A stretch of 64,000 nucleotides of DNA, from positions 119,393,794 to 119,457,793 of the forward strand of contig NC_055991.1 in assembly GCF_018446385.1 (NCBI RefSeq), in the 5' to 3' direction. This document shows, piece by piece, positions 1-12,345 of the stretch. The notes under the pieces are model-generated. The model saw nothing but the letters and a program-made list of their open reading frames with translations. It was not told the origin of the DNA and searched no databases. The DNA comes from Zingiber officinale. Its lineage: Eukaryota; Streptophyta; Magnoliopsida; Zingiberales; Zingiberaceae. Positions within the stretch are counted from its first letter, which is position 1; each line of letters opens with the position of its first letter. The position numbers and the translations under genes are program-made.

Positions 1-236
1 TTAAATGATACTGGCATGTTTGAAGATGATTAAAAGTATAAGATAGTAAGCAACTGCTCTTGTAGGCATAAAGGGTTAATGATGCAAAGATCAATGCATA
101 ATAAAAGCCATCTAGTGAAATTGTTCCTTAAGAAATTGCAATTAGCATGTTAAAGAATTATGGAGCATAACTTTAAGAAATTGAATTTGGAATGATCAAG
201 AAGCATAGAAAAGTAACTGAAAAGGGCGACTATTAC

Positions 237-948
237 AATAATAGGATTTAAGAAGCTCCCATGGGATGCACCAGGCTCCGTCTGAACATTCCAAGAAGGA
301 ACCGTTACACAATAGCTCCAACCAGTTTGGGGGTTGTGAGGCCAGACAGTATTCCTTCCATCCTGCAATGATTGATTGATTAGGCTATTTCAACATGAAA
401 CATTTTAATTTGAAAATACAACAGGTTAAAGGGACCGAGTAAGCTGCTTTACTAACCAAACTAACTCACATTCAATTGTCGTTCATACAAACCCATTTTC
501 ATTGACATTCATCCCTCTATATAGTAGGACCGCAAAACAATTTAACGCCTGCCTCACTCCTCAACCAGCATTTTTGGTATTCATGATAGAAAGTATAGCT
601 AACTAGATACTCTCTTAAGTCTTAAACCCTATTTCATTTCCCGGCTTATGCATCTCTACTTCCTTGTTCTCAGCTTGATTCTTATGCAGAAGCCCATGTA
701 AGAATCATAAGTTCAACTACACCAGGAACCTAAAAGTAATAATTTTTCACTTCCTGAAGTTCAAATTCCCTCAATAGAGCAAATAATTTACCGAAGATAC
801 CCCAAAATTTTGCGTCGGCGGAAGTGCAAGAATCAGAGGAAAGTGAAGGCAAACTTACCCAACGCTTCGGGGGAGGGCTCCAATCCATGCCAAGGGGCAG
901 CGGCGAGGTCCTGTCATGGCGATGCTTCGGAGGGCTGTTCCTGGGCAT
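237..948 (-). CDS. PX domain protein, EREX/EREL-like, 5' part only (exons 1-2)
   Basis: First two coding exons of a gene that continues beyond the left edge. Exon 1 (948-859) starts at an ATG and encodes 30 residues beginning [12 protein letters not shown] and ending [10 protein letters not shown], followed by a GTAAGT donor. Exon 2 (362-237) starts after a TTGCAG acceptor, encodes 42 residues including [15 protein letters not shown], and stops at a GTAATA donor. Both exons are in phase 0. This N-terminus matches what I recall of plant endosomal Rab5-effector PX proteins (EREX/EREL), which bind phosphoinositides and act in vacuolar trafficking; the PX fold itself would begin in exon 2 and continue outside the window. 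Positions 1-236 look like intron 2. The region 949-1120 is the likely 5' UTR and core promoter. The assignment rests on the characteristic N-terminal motif, not on a whole domain. Exon 2 carries a Q/T/E/G/S-rich linker before the expected FYRV segment, so its 3' boundary is less certain than its 5' boundary. Confidence 0.8.
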
Positions 949-2208
949 CTTCCGCCAAGAATGGAATTCGGATCGAGGAGAGATGGAAGCGAAGCGTGGC
1001 GCGGAGATCACGATAAGAGCACAGCTTCTGCAGCTGCAACGCGAGAAGCAAGTCCCCGCTAAAAACAACCCACCAAACAGTCCTACTGATCCGTCCCTTC
1101 TATCTCACCAATTTCTTCTGTTTACTCGCGATTCCAAAAAAAAAAAAAAGAAAAGAAAAAAAATCCCCTTATACCAATCAGCATCAGCCACTTTCTCTCA
1201 GTACATTGGTTACAAGATCTCCATCGCACGTCTTTCCGCCTCGTTTCTTCCTCCTCCGCCTCGTTTCTGAGGGAGAAAAGATGCGAAATTTGAAGCAGGG
1301 AAATGTCCCACATAAAGTAAAAGCTACTCCCCGGTGCTTTGGAGAACAGGCGGGTATGGGAGGGCTCAGCCGAAAATTGTCGGAAGGTTCCGCCGGCGGC
1401 GATCTCCTCGAGGATAGCGAAATTACGTGGAAGAGTGGAAACTCGTAGTATGATTCACACCCGTCTCAGCGATTTTTACTGTGGTAGAATTCCACTTTGC
1501 CCCTTCGTTCGTCAAAATATTCAAAATTTCAACCTCGTCAAGAAATTTTCGAATTATTTTTACTAATTTCTAAAAATACAATTCGGAATTCCACTTTGCC
1601 CCTTTCTTCTCTACGATTTTAACTGTGGTAGAATTTCACTTTGCCCCTTTCTTCGTTCGGCAAAATATTCAAAATTTCAACCTCGTCAAGAAATTTTCAA
1701 TTTTTTTTTACTAAACCTCTCTCTTATTGTTCATCTGAGTGTTTTACTATCCCACTACGTGGGAAGATATTTAAGCTCAATTGACAATAACCTTACTGAA
1801 CTCTCTTGTTTCCCAAGACATCCTAGTCCACTTAAGGTTGAAGGAAAGGTGCCACGTAAGAGCGAAGATCAGGGTGATAACGACCAACAACACACTCATG
1901 GTAATCTCACGAGGGAAATTTAACAGCAAAGTTGGTTTCCAAAGGAAAAAAAGGCTAAACGTGTTTCTTGTCCTTTTCTACAAAAGGATGGAAGATGATC
2001 CATTAAGCCATTAGCAAAAGCATTTGTTGTAAAAGAAATTTTCAGGAAGTTTATCAGTAGTTAACTTTGTCTTTGGAGTGAGTAATTGGTTCATGGAGCT
2101 TGCTTTCAGCAAAACAACCATCATTTACAGCAAGAATTAACTGCTTATTTCCTAGCTTACTATAAACTATTAGAAGCATAATTAAAAACACCATGATAAA
2201 TTGACATT
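949..2208. other. Intergenic region between EREX-like promoter and AGPase 3' end
   Basis: No gene recognised. It holds the presumed EREX-like promoter and 5' UTR, an A-rich run near 1137-1162, a CT-rich stretch (1240-1265), a duplicated block (next entry), and about 480 bp downstream of it in which I see no coding similarity. A short imperfect palindrome (CCCACTACGTGGG) lies near 1752-1764. Confidence 0.5.
1467..1722. repeat. Tandem duplication, two diverged copies
   Basis: A block of about 100 bp containing ACTGTGGTAGAATT, CACTTTGCCCC and TCAACCTCGTCAAGAAATT occurs twice, at about 1470-1562 and about 1616-1722. The copies differ by small indels. It lies upstream of the EREX-like gene and may be a degraded repeat. 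Confidence 0.75.
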
Positions 2209-3947
2209 CTAGATCACAGTTCCATCTTTGATAGTAGCATTTCTCAAAATGATTGTGATTCCAGATCTTATGTAGAAGCCTTCGCTCGATCGATCAGCCT
2301 CTTCGACGCCCTGTGACACGACATTTAGCATCGATAAGCTTTAGTCTCAAAGACTTAGATACAAACATGCGTATATATACACATACATCTTTGTTAGCAA
2401 TGACCACATTCTGGCCTATCCTAGCATTTGTGTCGATGATACAGTTCCTGCAAAACAAATTTTAAGTTTAACAAAAGTAAATCTCGAGTTCGTTGCTTAA
2501 GTAATCTGCAAACAGAATTTCAGATAGTACCTGATTTTTGTGTTTTGCCCCACTCCAATAGGAACCATACCCTTTTCCAATAGCGAAGCAATTTGTTCAT
2601 CGGTCTCGTAAGTATTCGCGCCAAACATCAAAGTGTTCTGAGAAGATGCGACAAAGACACTACATGTTAACTAGTATCTATTGAGAATTCAGCTATCAGT
2701 TTTGAGTTTGAAGTCAGTTTCACTAACCTTTATTTCGGCTCCAGCACTGATACGTGATCCTACTCCGATGATCGATCGTTCAATGTCACAATTGTACAAG
2801 AAGCATCCGTGAGAAATGATCGAACTGCGCATCTGCATTTTGTTGAACATGACTAAAATGCCTCAAGATTGTATTGTAGTTTACAGTTTGGTGACACTTA
2901 CCATGCTTTTGTCGATTTTTGTTGGCGGTAGGTACCTAGGAGATGTGTACATAGGTGTTCTTTGATCGTAGAATTGGAACTTCGGAGACTACAAAATCGA
3001 TAGATAATGAGATTGTACATCTCAAATCCATTCGAATTGTTAATTTCTCATGCGTACACATAAATTTCTACCTGTTCTGTGAGTGCCAAATTTGCCTTGT
3101 AGAATGCTTTTAATGTTCCAATATCCTCCCAATAGTCCTGGAACATGTATGCCTGAATGATACAAGAACATCGTTACGATACGATATGTGAGTTAGTGAA
3201 CAGAAATCTCAAGTTTACTTGGAAGTAGTATTGAAAACAGACACACAAGAAGCACACCTGAACATTGAAGTAGTTCACGGCAAAAGGCAGGATGTGCTGT
3301 CCAAAGTCATTTGCTCTCCCATCTCTCATCCTGAAGTTACCGATAAATCACGTAGAGAATCAAAAAACATTTCTTGAAACACAACCAGACTTAACTGAAA
3401 ATGAGATTGCACAAGAGTTAAAAGAGATACATGAATTGTCTTTGAAGAGCCTTTCGGTTGAAGACATAAATCCCCATGGATGCGATATAGGGGTACTTCT
3501 TTGTATCTTGATGTGACAATCTGAGAAAGGAGCCATCATCCTTCTGCAATGCAATTGTTCTTGTTAGTTCAGCGCTCGAATCATCGACAATCTTATCGGT
3601 TATTAGGAAAAAAAATCACTCACCATGGCTTCCAAATCATCACCCCTCGGTTTCTCTTGAAATTCGGTAATCCGACCATTCTTATCAACTCTCACTAGTC
3701 CATAGTCAGATGCCCGACTACAAGGCGGATCGACAAGTCAATTACCAGTACTAAATAAGTCGATACAATTTCGATACTAGACGTTTGCATACCTTGCATC
3801 AACAGGAATGCAAGAAATAGTTATATCAGCACCAGTTTCAACATGTTTCTGCAAATTGCATTGCATCACTTTTAGTATGTAGATTTAAGCGATGGAAATT
3901 AAACAAAAGCATACCTCGATCAATTTCATGTAGTTCATGCGGTTTGC
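2209..3947 (-). CDS. ADP-glucose pyrophosphorylase large subunit, 5'-truncated gene
   Basis: Eleven exons can be joined with intact GT-AG borders and one open frame: 3947-3915, 3848-3793, 3717-3624, 3543-3431, 3330-3258, 3152-3072, 2988-2902, 2832-2728, 2637-2531, 2447-2387 and 2310-2209 (TAG). They encode about 303 residues, the C-terminal 55-60% of a large (regulatory) subunit of glucose-1-phosphate adenylyltransferase, which makes ADP-glucose for plastid starch. Diagnostic stretches are [72 protein letters not shown] and EGFYIRSGI, ending KDGTVI. The C-terminal beta-helix domain is present. The transit peptide, the nucleotide-binding GGxGxRL loop and the rest of the N-terminal catalytic half are absent. 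Upstream of 3947 the sequence turns AT-rich with no further exons, then a MAP-kinase fragment on the other strand. The first exon reads ANRMNYM where family members have LYRMNYM, so the break is at or just before this exon. Without its N-terminal half it cannot make normal enzyme; likely a recent truncation because the rest is clean. Confidence 0.88.
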
Positions 3948-5480
3948 CTAATTGCCATGAAGTTTATAATTATATATGTGTAGGCATGAAGATTCAGTTG
4001 CTAATTATTCGTAAGACTGGGCAAAAAAAACCGTAGAACAGATTAATTATTTTTTTCTAATAAAATTATATAAAATTTGGACCATTCTCTTATTAATTTG
4101 TCTCGATTATAACTATTTTTTAAAAGATAAAATTTGTAAATATTTAAAATTTATAGATCTTTTTTAGAGATTAAGTTGTGGATGGAATATTAAGAGCGTT
4201 ATAAATAATACTGGTAAAATAATTTTAAGAAAAAAAAATATTACAATACGCATAAATTCTTTTTAAAAAATATGTATAAAATGATAAATTCAAATATTTA
4301 TATATATTAATAAAATTGGAAAAAAAAAAATAGTTATTTAAGATATTTGTGAAAGTATGTGTACTAAGCATCGGATAACAATCAAACAAACAGAATCGAT
4401 TAAATTAATAAGTTTTTAATAAATCGATTGAATTTATTTTAAACATTTAATAAATTGAACCGATAAAAAAATAATTAATTTGATTAAAAATTAAAATAGT
4501 TAAATTTTTAAATAGTTGAATCAATCAATTGATAATATCAATCAGTTAAAATTAATTTTTAAATAGCAACAGATTAATTTTTGTCTTCTTATTGAAGAAA
4601 ATATGTTAATTATATAAAATTTAGACAATTGTTTCTACAAATTAATCTTTTATCTCCTTTATATTTTTTTTCGCCATATTTACAGTACAGGTATGGCTTT
4701 TAGATAGAGGAGAGAGATAAATTTGAAAATATTTTAAATTTTAAGTTTTTTTTCAAAGAGAAAGTTATGGATGAATGGAATAAAAATATGATATCTAAGT
4801 CAGTTTCATTGATTATTTCTATGATAATTAATTTAGTTCTATAGATGTTTTTTTATTGATCATTAAAATAAATTGGAAAACACACGTAGCGGTTAATTCA
4901 GAAGTCCAATATTTTTAATTACGTTATATTAATATCTAAATGACAATCTAAATGTCTTACCGTGATATCATAATCTAAGAATACTTCACATAATATGAAA
5001 AAAGTTATGATGGACACTTGAAATGATTGCAATCATATCTCTCAAGTAAAGAAAGTAAAGACGACAAATTTAACAAAAGCGTTTTGTTTTTACTTTAAAT
5101 TTTTTTTATCAATATAATCCCTGTTTAGGTTTTATCCAAGAATAACACACTAAACATACCAATTACATTCCATAAATAAATAAATTTTATTTTAGTAAAA
5201 TATTTACTTTTGACCTAACCTCTTTCTCTTAAAATATCTCTAGACCCCCTTTCCTCCTTCTCAATTTATAATAATTAATTTTGGATTAAAATTTAATTAA
5301 ATGTCAAATAATATTAATGGATCCTAAATAATTAAACAAATATTTAAAATATTAATGTACTTCTAAGATCACATTAAAAAATAATCACTAACTTTCTCTT
5401 TATAATTAATTAATTATTTATTTATTTATTTATAATTAATCAAACGCATATGCATGTGTGTATCGGTCTACTTGTTCTAA
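3948..5480. other. AT-rich stretch without recognisable genes
   Basis: About 1.5 kb, very AT-rich, with many stop codons in all frames. I looked for missing AGPase exons on the minus strand and saw none. There are short similar motifs (AATTATATAAAATTT near 4060 and 4610), so part may be a decayed transposon. Confidence 0.45.
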
Positions 5481-5680
5481 TAAAATTTTGGTTATAAATC
5501 AGAAAAAGAGCAACCATGTCCTTCGACAAGGCCACCACACCGCACTCACCTCCACTCTGTCTCTCTTTCTCTTTCGGATTAGATTAGGATTTGTTTCGAG
5601 TTGTGCTCTGATTTATTATCGCTAATGTATTCGGAGCTTGAGCCTTGGTTTTAATTCGTTCTCTGTGATCGGAGTGTGGC

Positions 5681-5935
5681 GTGCTCTTTCTTCGCGTTTT
5701 GCTGAGCTCTGAGTTTGTGTTCGATGCACCAGAACTGGACTTCTTTAGTGAATGTGGAGATGCCAGTAGATATAATATTCACGAAGTTATTAGAAAAGGA
5801 AGTTATGGAGTGGTTTGCTCAGCAATTGATACTTCTACTGGAGGGAGAGTGGCTATCAAGAAGATAAATGGCATCTTTGAGCACATATCTGATGCTGTTA
5901 GCATCCTTCGTGAGATCAATGTTTTAAATTGTGTA
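5681..5935 (+). pseudogene. MAP kinase (plant TDY-type) N-terminal fragment
   Basis: The frame encodes LDFFSECGDASRYNIHEV, then a glycine-rich loop KGSYGVV, the ATP-binding lysine motif VAIKK, an IFEHISDA segment and the alpha-C helix LREI, after which similarity stops at about 5935. This is the start of a plant MAP kinase of the group whose N-terminus reads FFTEYGEASRY; such kinases phosphorylate substrates in signalling. Only about 75 of more than 500 residues are present: the catalytic loop, DFG motif and activation loop are missing. The first glycine of the loop is replaced by arginine (IRKGSYG). The pyrimidine-rich leader at 5540-5690 resembles a 5' UTR. The fragment ends about 110 bp before a CACTA-like terminus, so it may be a gene broken by that insertion or a captured fragment. 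It cannot be functional as a kinase. Confidence 0.75.
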
Positions 5936-6046
5936 GCGTTGGTTCATAACGTTTTTATCTTGTCATTGCATAGCGTAAATAGCGAAGCGCATAACGTGTA
6001 ATCTCAAGTCAATTTTTAAAATTTTGAAAAACAAAATATAATAATA

Positions 6047-9000
6047 TACTACAAGAAAACATGGCTTCAAAAACGGATTTTTAAAACGAAAATAAAATCT
6101 GTTTTAGATTTTTATAAATCGGAGACAGATTTGATACGGAATTATTAATCCGTTTCATTTTAGTAAATTATAATTTTTTTTAAAAAAAATAAGACAAAAT
6201 TTAAAACAAATTTGAAACAAAATTACATATAAATTTTTAGAAACAAAAATAAATAAGAATTATAAACAGAATTTGAGACGGTATAATTTATGTGACAAAT
6301 TTTGTTTATAAATTAATTAAAATTTAAAACAGAAATAAATTCTGTTTCAAATTTATATAAATCAGATAGACAGATTCTCTACAAAATCATTAAGTTATTT
6401 AACTTTAATAAAATATAATATTTGAAAAGAAATTTAAAATAAATTTGATACGAAATTACATATAAATTTTATAAACAAAAAATAAATATGGATTATAAAC
6501 GGAATTTGAGACCATAAAATCTTTGTTACAAATTTTGTTTAAATATTAATGAAAATTAAAACGGAAATAAAATCTGTTTTAGATTTATATAAATCAGAGA
6601 CAGATTTGATACAGAATTGTAAATCTGTTCATTTTGATAAAATATAATATATGAAAAAACTTTAAACATAATTTAAACCAAATTTAATATGAAATTACAT
6701 ATAACTTTTTATAAACAAAAATAAATATGAATTATGTTTTCTAACTCTTCCTCCTTGCCTTAATTTGTCTTTGGTTTTAGTAGAATAGGTATGCATTCTT
6801 CTTCCCCCGTCTCTGATTTTTTTTTTCTCGTTCCTGTTGGGCCCATCTCATGCGGCTGCAAGGTTGGCCGCAGCTGCGAGGTCGGCAGCGACCGTGAGGT
6901 CGGTCGCGGCTACTAGAGGTTGACTGTTGTCGCTTCTCATGGCCACAAGGTTCGCGACCGCTTCAATCGACCCCCTCATGCAACCGAGAGGTTGTGCATC
7001 CTACAGTCCCTGGATGTCGCTTACTACTAATATGTGATAACTAGCATTTTGATTCATTATTTTCCCCTATATTTTAATGTTTTAATCCACTCATATGGTT
7101 AATTGTTCATTCTTATCATGTTTATTAAGTTTGATGCATATTATGAGTTTTGTTATAATTCTTGTTATTTTTATGGATTTCTACTTATAATTGTACACTT
7201 TTTTTTTTTGTAGGGATTGAACTCAAGTTGGACCAAATTAAACCTAAAGACTTGAGTCAAGGAGAAGTCTAATATAGAGAAATATGAGCCATTGGATCAA
7301 ATATGAAGTAAAATAATCAAAGGACTCCGATCTAATTAATTCTAGTCGTTCATTGAGATCTGGTTGATTTTGGTCGATCTGTGTAGATTTGGGATTTTCC
7401 GAGCCGTTCACTATGATCTAGCCATCTTGATCATTCAACTAGTTATAGCCGATCCTGACCGTTCAATCAGATTTGATCTCATCCATTCACCTAGATCCGG
7501 GCCAATCCTGACCGTCCGATCATATCTGGGAAAATAAGAGTGGATGAAGCACAGTTTGTTCATCTATTCTCTGCTTCCTCACGCGATCGTTGCCGGGACG
7601 CCGCCCCTTCTCATCGAACTCCACCTTCAATCGGCCGGCGAGTTCATCTACCACTCCACCTCCGGCCGATCGATCCTCTCCATCTCGCCCATCTGCATCC
7701 CGTCACCCTCCTCCATCCCGGCCTCATCTTCTTACCGACGCGAACGCTGCCCAATGCTAACTCCACCACCACCGGCACACCAAGGAAAGGGGTTTTCTCC
7801 CTCTGGTCATCCCCATCGCGCATCTCCTTCCTCTTCTCATCTTCCTTCCACGATAAGCCTTCAAGCTTCCAACAGCAGCTCCACCACATCTCTTCCATAT
7901 CCGCTCTTCGATCTATGAGTTCTTGGGCTTTCCCAGCTTCGTATTCGATCCGGACAGCTATCTTCTTCATCCATCTTCGATCCAGTAGCCTTCTCTTCTT
8001 CGCCAAGTCTGCAGCAATTCCCTTCACCACCAGACAGCTTCATATGCACCTCACAGAAATTGGGTTGTTTCTTTTATCATGGATGTGTGTTGATGTTTTT
8101 TATTGAATTCTTGTATCAAACTTGATCTTCTTTAATTAGATTGAAGCACTTGATTTTAATTGTTTCATGCACACAACTTGTTTGATGAAATGTTCTAATC
8201 TTCTAATTCCTGCATGTAACGTGTTCGGTAAAATGCCTCTTTCAATAGTTTGGTTCAATTTGACGCATCTTAGTTTGCTTAACTCTTGCTTTGTATTGAT
8301 CTTTCAATTGTTAAGTTTGATGTCTTCATTTAAATGCAATTAGGTTAAGTTAGTGTCTTCATTTAAATGCAGTTAGTTTTATGTCTTCATTTCTATGTTT
8401 AGTGTGTATTGTATTTTAAGTTGTTACATATTGTTTCCTTATAGCCATAATATTCTAACTAATTTGTAGATGAGAATGAGGTTATCTGGAGGCAATCAAG
8501 TTATCCAAGAATGATCCGTAATTATTTAATGAGGTCATTCTACTTTTCCATATTCTATTATGACTTATATTTCACTCGTTAGTATCATGCAGGATACCAA
8601 GAGCAAATGTTGCATTAGCCACAACAACCAAGAGCAAATGTTGCATTCGAAACCATCTTTTAATCTTTTGGTAGGTACTATTTACTTACTATCTGCTATA
8701 GTCTTGTTTATTAATATTACAGGATTATTTCTTAGCAATATTTATAGTTTGTGTGGTATTGTGTTTGTGGATATTAAGATTTTTTAGTTTATGATTTAAT
8801 TTAATTAATGTGCAGTAAGAAGACCGGCGAGTATTTTCTATTGTCTTGTATTTGATTTTGTTATATGTACTTAGAGATTCTAAGTTTAAGATTCAAATTC
8901 GAAGAAAATCCTACTTAAGTATTTGTTCACATTGACCTAATTTTTATGGTTTTGTTATGCCTATTGTTTCAGAGTCAAAAGAGTCTTCATGACTTGTTGA

Positions 9001-9792
9001 TTCTTTAGCATTGACAACTAACTATGGACTAATTAGTGGATGAACATTGATATTGACTATGACTTTTGTACCATTTCAATTTATTTGTATTAAAAATTCT
9101 GATATTGTAAGACTTACTCGTTTCATGTTTTGATTTGTTAGATTGTCTCAACAAAATTGGTTGGTTCGTTAATTTGTACAAGCGAAGCAATTTCTCTCAT
9201 GGAGTTCGAAGACAGGGAGGGTCGTGATAGACAATGTAATATAAAAATTAGATTACTTATGGTAAGATTTAAAATTTTGTATAGTTGTTTATAGTTTGAT
9301 TATTGGTCAAATTTATTTGGATAATGTAAATATTTATTTATTTTAATGTTAATTGTATGATACATTTGGAATTAGAAATTATTTCTTTTTAATAATTTTA
9401 ATTTATTTGAAATGAAGACTTGTTTTAATATATTGATGAGAAATATAATAATATTTAGTGATAAATTTAAAAATAAAATTATACACAGACTTATAAATAG
9501 AATTGTAAATAGATTTATAAACAAGATTACTAACTAATTTAAAACAAAATTAGAGACAGAATTTACATTTAAAATTAATTTTATTTTGTTAACTTAAAAA
9601 CAAATTTATAAACAATTTTTTTTATCCGTTTCTAAAATTAGAGACGGAATATTTTCGTCTCAAAATTAGCTACGGGGCTTTCACTAACGGATTTTTGAGA
9701 CGAAATATTTCGTCTCAAACTTTCTTTAGAGACGGAAAAAGGACTATCAGAGACAGATTTTTTCGTCTCTAAAGCTCCGTTTTCTTGTAGTA
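6047..9792. mobile_element. CACTA-like DNA transposon, non-autonomous, 3.75 kb
   Basis: The ends are 14-bp perfect terminal inverted repeats, TACTACAAGAAAAC (6047-6060) and its complement (9779-9792). The usual first base C of CACTACAAGAAAA is T at both ends. Subterminal zones (6060-6720 and 9400-9780) hold many short repeats such as GAGACGGA and CAGAGACAGATTT on both strands, as in CACTA (En/Spm) elements. No transposase was recognised, so movement would need enzyme supplied elsewhere. The interior (6840-8060) is much more GC-rich than the ends and may be captured or nested sequence. The flanks are (TA)-rich and I could not settle the expected 3-bp target duplication. Confidence 0.7.
6843..8060. 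other. GC-rich interior of the CACTA-like element
   Basis: 6843-7020 contains repeated motifs such as GCGAGGTCGG and GTGAGGTCGGTCGC. 7330-7530 repeats phrases like GACCGTTCAATC and GACCGTCCGATC, a style often seen in plant LTRs. 7560-8060 is C-rich and open in several frames, but I recognise no protein and the composition favours chance open frames. It may be captured host sequence or a fragment of another element. Confidence 0.35.
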
Positions 9793-9902
9793 TATATAAG
9801 TAAAATAAAAAATAACATAACCTAAAATTAATCATAATAATTCATTATATGTCAAAATATCCAAGAAGATCAATTTAAAAAGTCTTATAATTAAACTAAC
9901 AT
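9793..9902. other. AT-rich spacer between CACTA-like and hAT elements
   Basis: About 110 bp of AT-rich DNA. I see nothing identifiable in it; the exact hAT terminus was not found here. Confidence 0.4.
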
Positions 9903-10022
9903 AACTTAAAAATAATCAGTATCATTCGACTCTATATCATTGTCATCATCAATAGTGTTTATGGTTGAAAATTTTTCACTATCAAAAGTTGTTGGAATTA
10001 TTCTACCATAATTTTTAGTAGC

Positions 10023-12107
10023 AAGATGATTATCTTCCACATTGACAAGACTCAACCGTACTTGTTTGTCTTTGCTTCCATCTATTATATAAGAGATACG
10101 ACATTTAAGAATCAATGATAGGTGAAGTAGATATAACTAAATAATTTGCATATGCTTACTTGAATTTTCAACAACTTTTTTTTTGAATTCGTAGGAGGAA
10201 CTTGAATTATATCCACAACATCTTCAACTCGCTTATCTGAGTCGAAAAGATTTTCAATGATAGCCGACGACACACTCACAATAAGATCACTTTCAAATAA
10301 TTCATCATCTTCAATCCATTTAATAGTTACGGGGAGGACATGACTTTCTTTCTCAGTTATCAATTCATCATCCGAGTCAATTTCATCAACTACAATGGGA
10401 TCAATCTTGTCTCTCCTCCTAATGTTTCGCTCCCTAAGCTTGAAGTGATATTTTACAAACACCAACGCATTCAACTTCGCATGTTCAAGCCTATTTCTCT
10501 TTTTGTATGAATCTAATATTACAAAGAAGAAAACATATAAAAAAAATTAAACAATGATATGAAAATTATAAAACAATTAAAATTCAAGTAGAGTTATAAA
10601 CTTAGAATATTCACTAATTCAAAAGTGCTCAAGTTCTTTCACATCCCGAAGCACTACAAGTCCGACCAAGCACTCGAATTGCAAACGTATAGTAATTAAG
10701 CTAAGGTGTCTTACTTCCAAAACGTTCTCACTACGAGGCTAATAACATAAAAAAAATTACAAGAATGTACATATAATTTTAAAATAATGGTTACAAGAAG
10801 TAAATTTTACCCGAAGTCCGCGACATTCTTGTTCGTTTTGCTATTGGAGTTCCAAATTCCCATTCAGCTTTGTTATACAAGTCCAATTGGATGTCCGCTT
10901 TAAGATGATCATCATAAGACAACATCTTATCTATGCAAGCATACAATCGATCTCTAACTTCATCACAATCAGAAAATCCTTCTTCATAACGCAATTGCTG
11001 GTTCAAATGGTACCCGCCCGCGTATAGAGGATGATGAAATTGTGGAGCCCATCAAGATGGTTATCTTTCACATTGACAAGACTCAACCTTGCTTGTTTGT
11101 CTTTGCTTCTACCTATTATATAAGAAATACAACATTTAAGAATCAATTATAGGTGAAGTAGATATAAGTAAATAATTTGAATATGCTTACTTGAATTTTC
11201 AACAATTTTTTTTTTGAACACGTAGAGGAACTTCAACTACATCCTCAACATCTTTGACTCGCTTATCTGAGTCGAAAAGACTTTCAAAGATAGCCGACGA
11301 CACATTTACAATAGGATCACTTTCAAATAATACATCATCTTCAAGCCATTTAGTAGTTACAAGGAGGACGAGACATTCTTTCTCAATTATCCATTCATCA
11401 TTTGATTCAATTTCATCAAGTACAATGAGATCAATCTTGTCTCTCCTCCTAATGCTTCTCTCCCTAAGATTAAAGTTATATTTCACAAACATCAACGCAT
11501 TCAACTTCGCATGTTAAAGCTTATTTCTCTTTTGTGTGTGAATCTAATATTACAATGAAGAAAATATATATAAAAAATTAAACAATGATATGAAAATTAT
11601 AAAACAATTAAAATTCAAGTAGAGTTATAAACTTAGAATATTCACCGATTCAAAAGTGCTTCAATTTCTTTCATATCCCAAAACACTACAAGTAAGACCA
11701 AGCACTCGAATTGCAAATGTAGTAAGCTCGGATGTCATACTTCCAAAACATTCCCACCACCAGACTAATAACATAAAGAAAATTACAAGAATGTACATAT
11801 AATTTTAAATACGAATGCTAGTATAATTTAACAAGAACGATTACAAGAAGTAAATTTTACCCGAGCCCGCAACATTCTTATTTGTTTTGCTATTGGATCG
11901 GAGTTCCAAATTCTCCTTCAGCTTTGTTATACAAGTCCAATTAGATGTCCGCTTTAAGACGATCATCAGAAGACAACATCTTATCCGTGCAAGCATACAA
12001 TCCATCTCTAACTTCATCACAATCAGAAAATCTTTCTTCATAACGCAATTGCTAGTTCAAATAGTACCCGACCGCACATAAAGGATGATGAAATTGTGGA
12101 GTCTATC
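10023..12107 (-). repeat. About 1.03-kb tandem duplication of the hAT C-terminal region
   Basis: Unit 1 (about 10023-11054) and unit 2 (about 11055-12107) are head-to-tail copies. Both encode the same minus-strand segments: an LRYEEGFSDCDEVRD-like stretch (10791-11006 and 11841-12041) and a NAL(V/M)FVKY..LRER stretch (10112-10474 and 11199-11504) followed by an acidic tail. Landmark pairs are offset by 1030-1053 bp. The copies have diverged by scattered substitutions and small indels, so the duplication is not recent. Confidence 0.85.
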
Positions 12108-12345
12108 ATGAATCAATTTTTTTTCCAAATAGGCTTGTATTTTCTATCAACTCCCCCACAATTAAATTTTATTATCTCTTTTATCTTGTCCATAAGTTCA
12201 TAAATATATCCCATGACCGATTTCTCCTCTGAATCAACTTCCCTTAACACACTTACAAGAGAAACAAAACTCTTAACACACAATGCAACATGTGGTCAAA
12301 AGTTGGGATCATTAACAATAATTCTCTTCATGACCTTCCCCTAAG

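Noticed and set aside
1781..2014. 77-codon plus-strand frame between EREX-like and AGPase genes
   Set aside because: No similarity recognised; too short and without context to call a gene.
7540..8106. 188-codon open frame in the CACTA-like interior
   Set aside because: C-rich composition keeps several frames open at once; no recognisable domain, and low-complexity S/H/P/L content.
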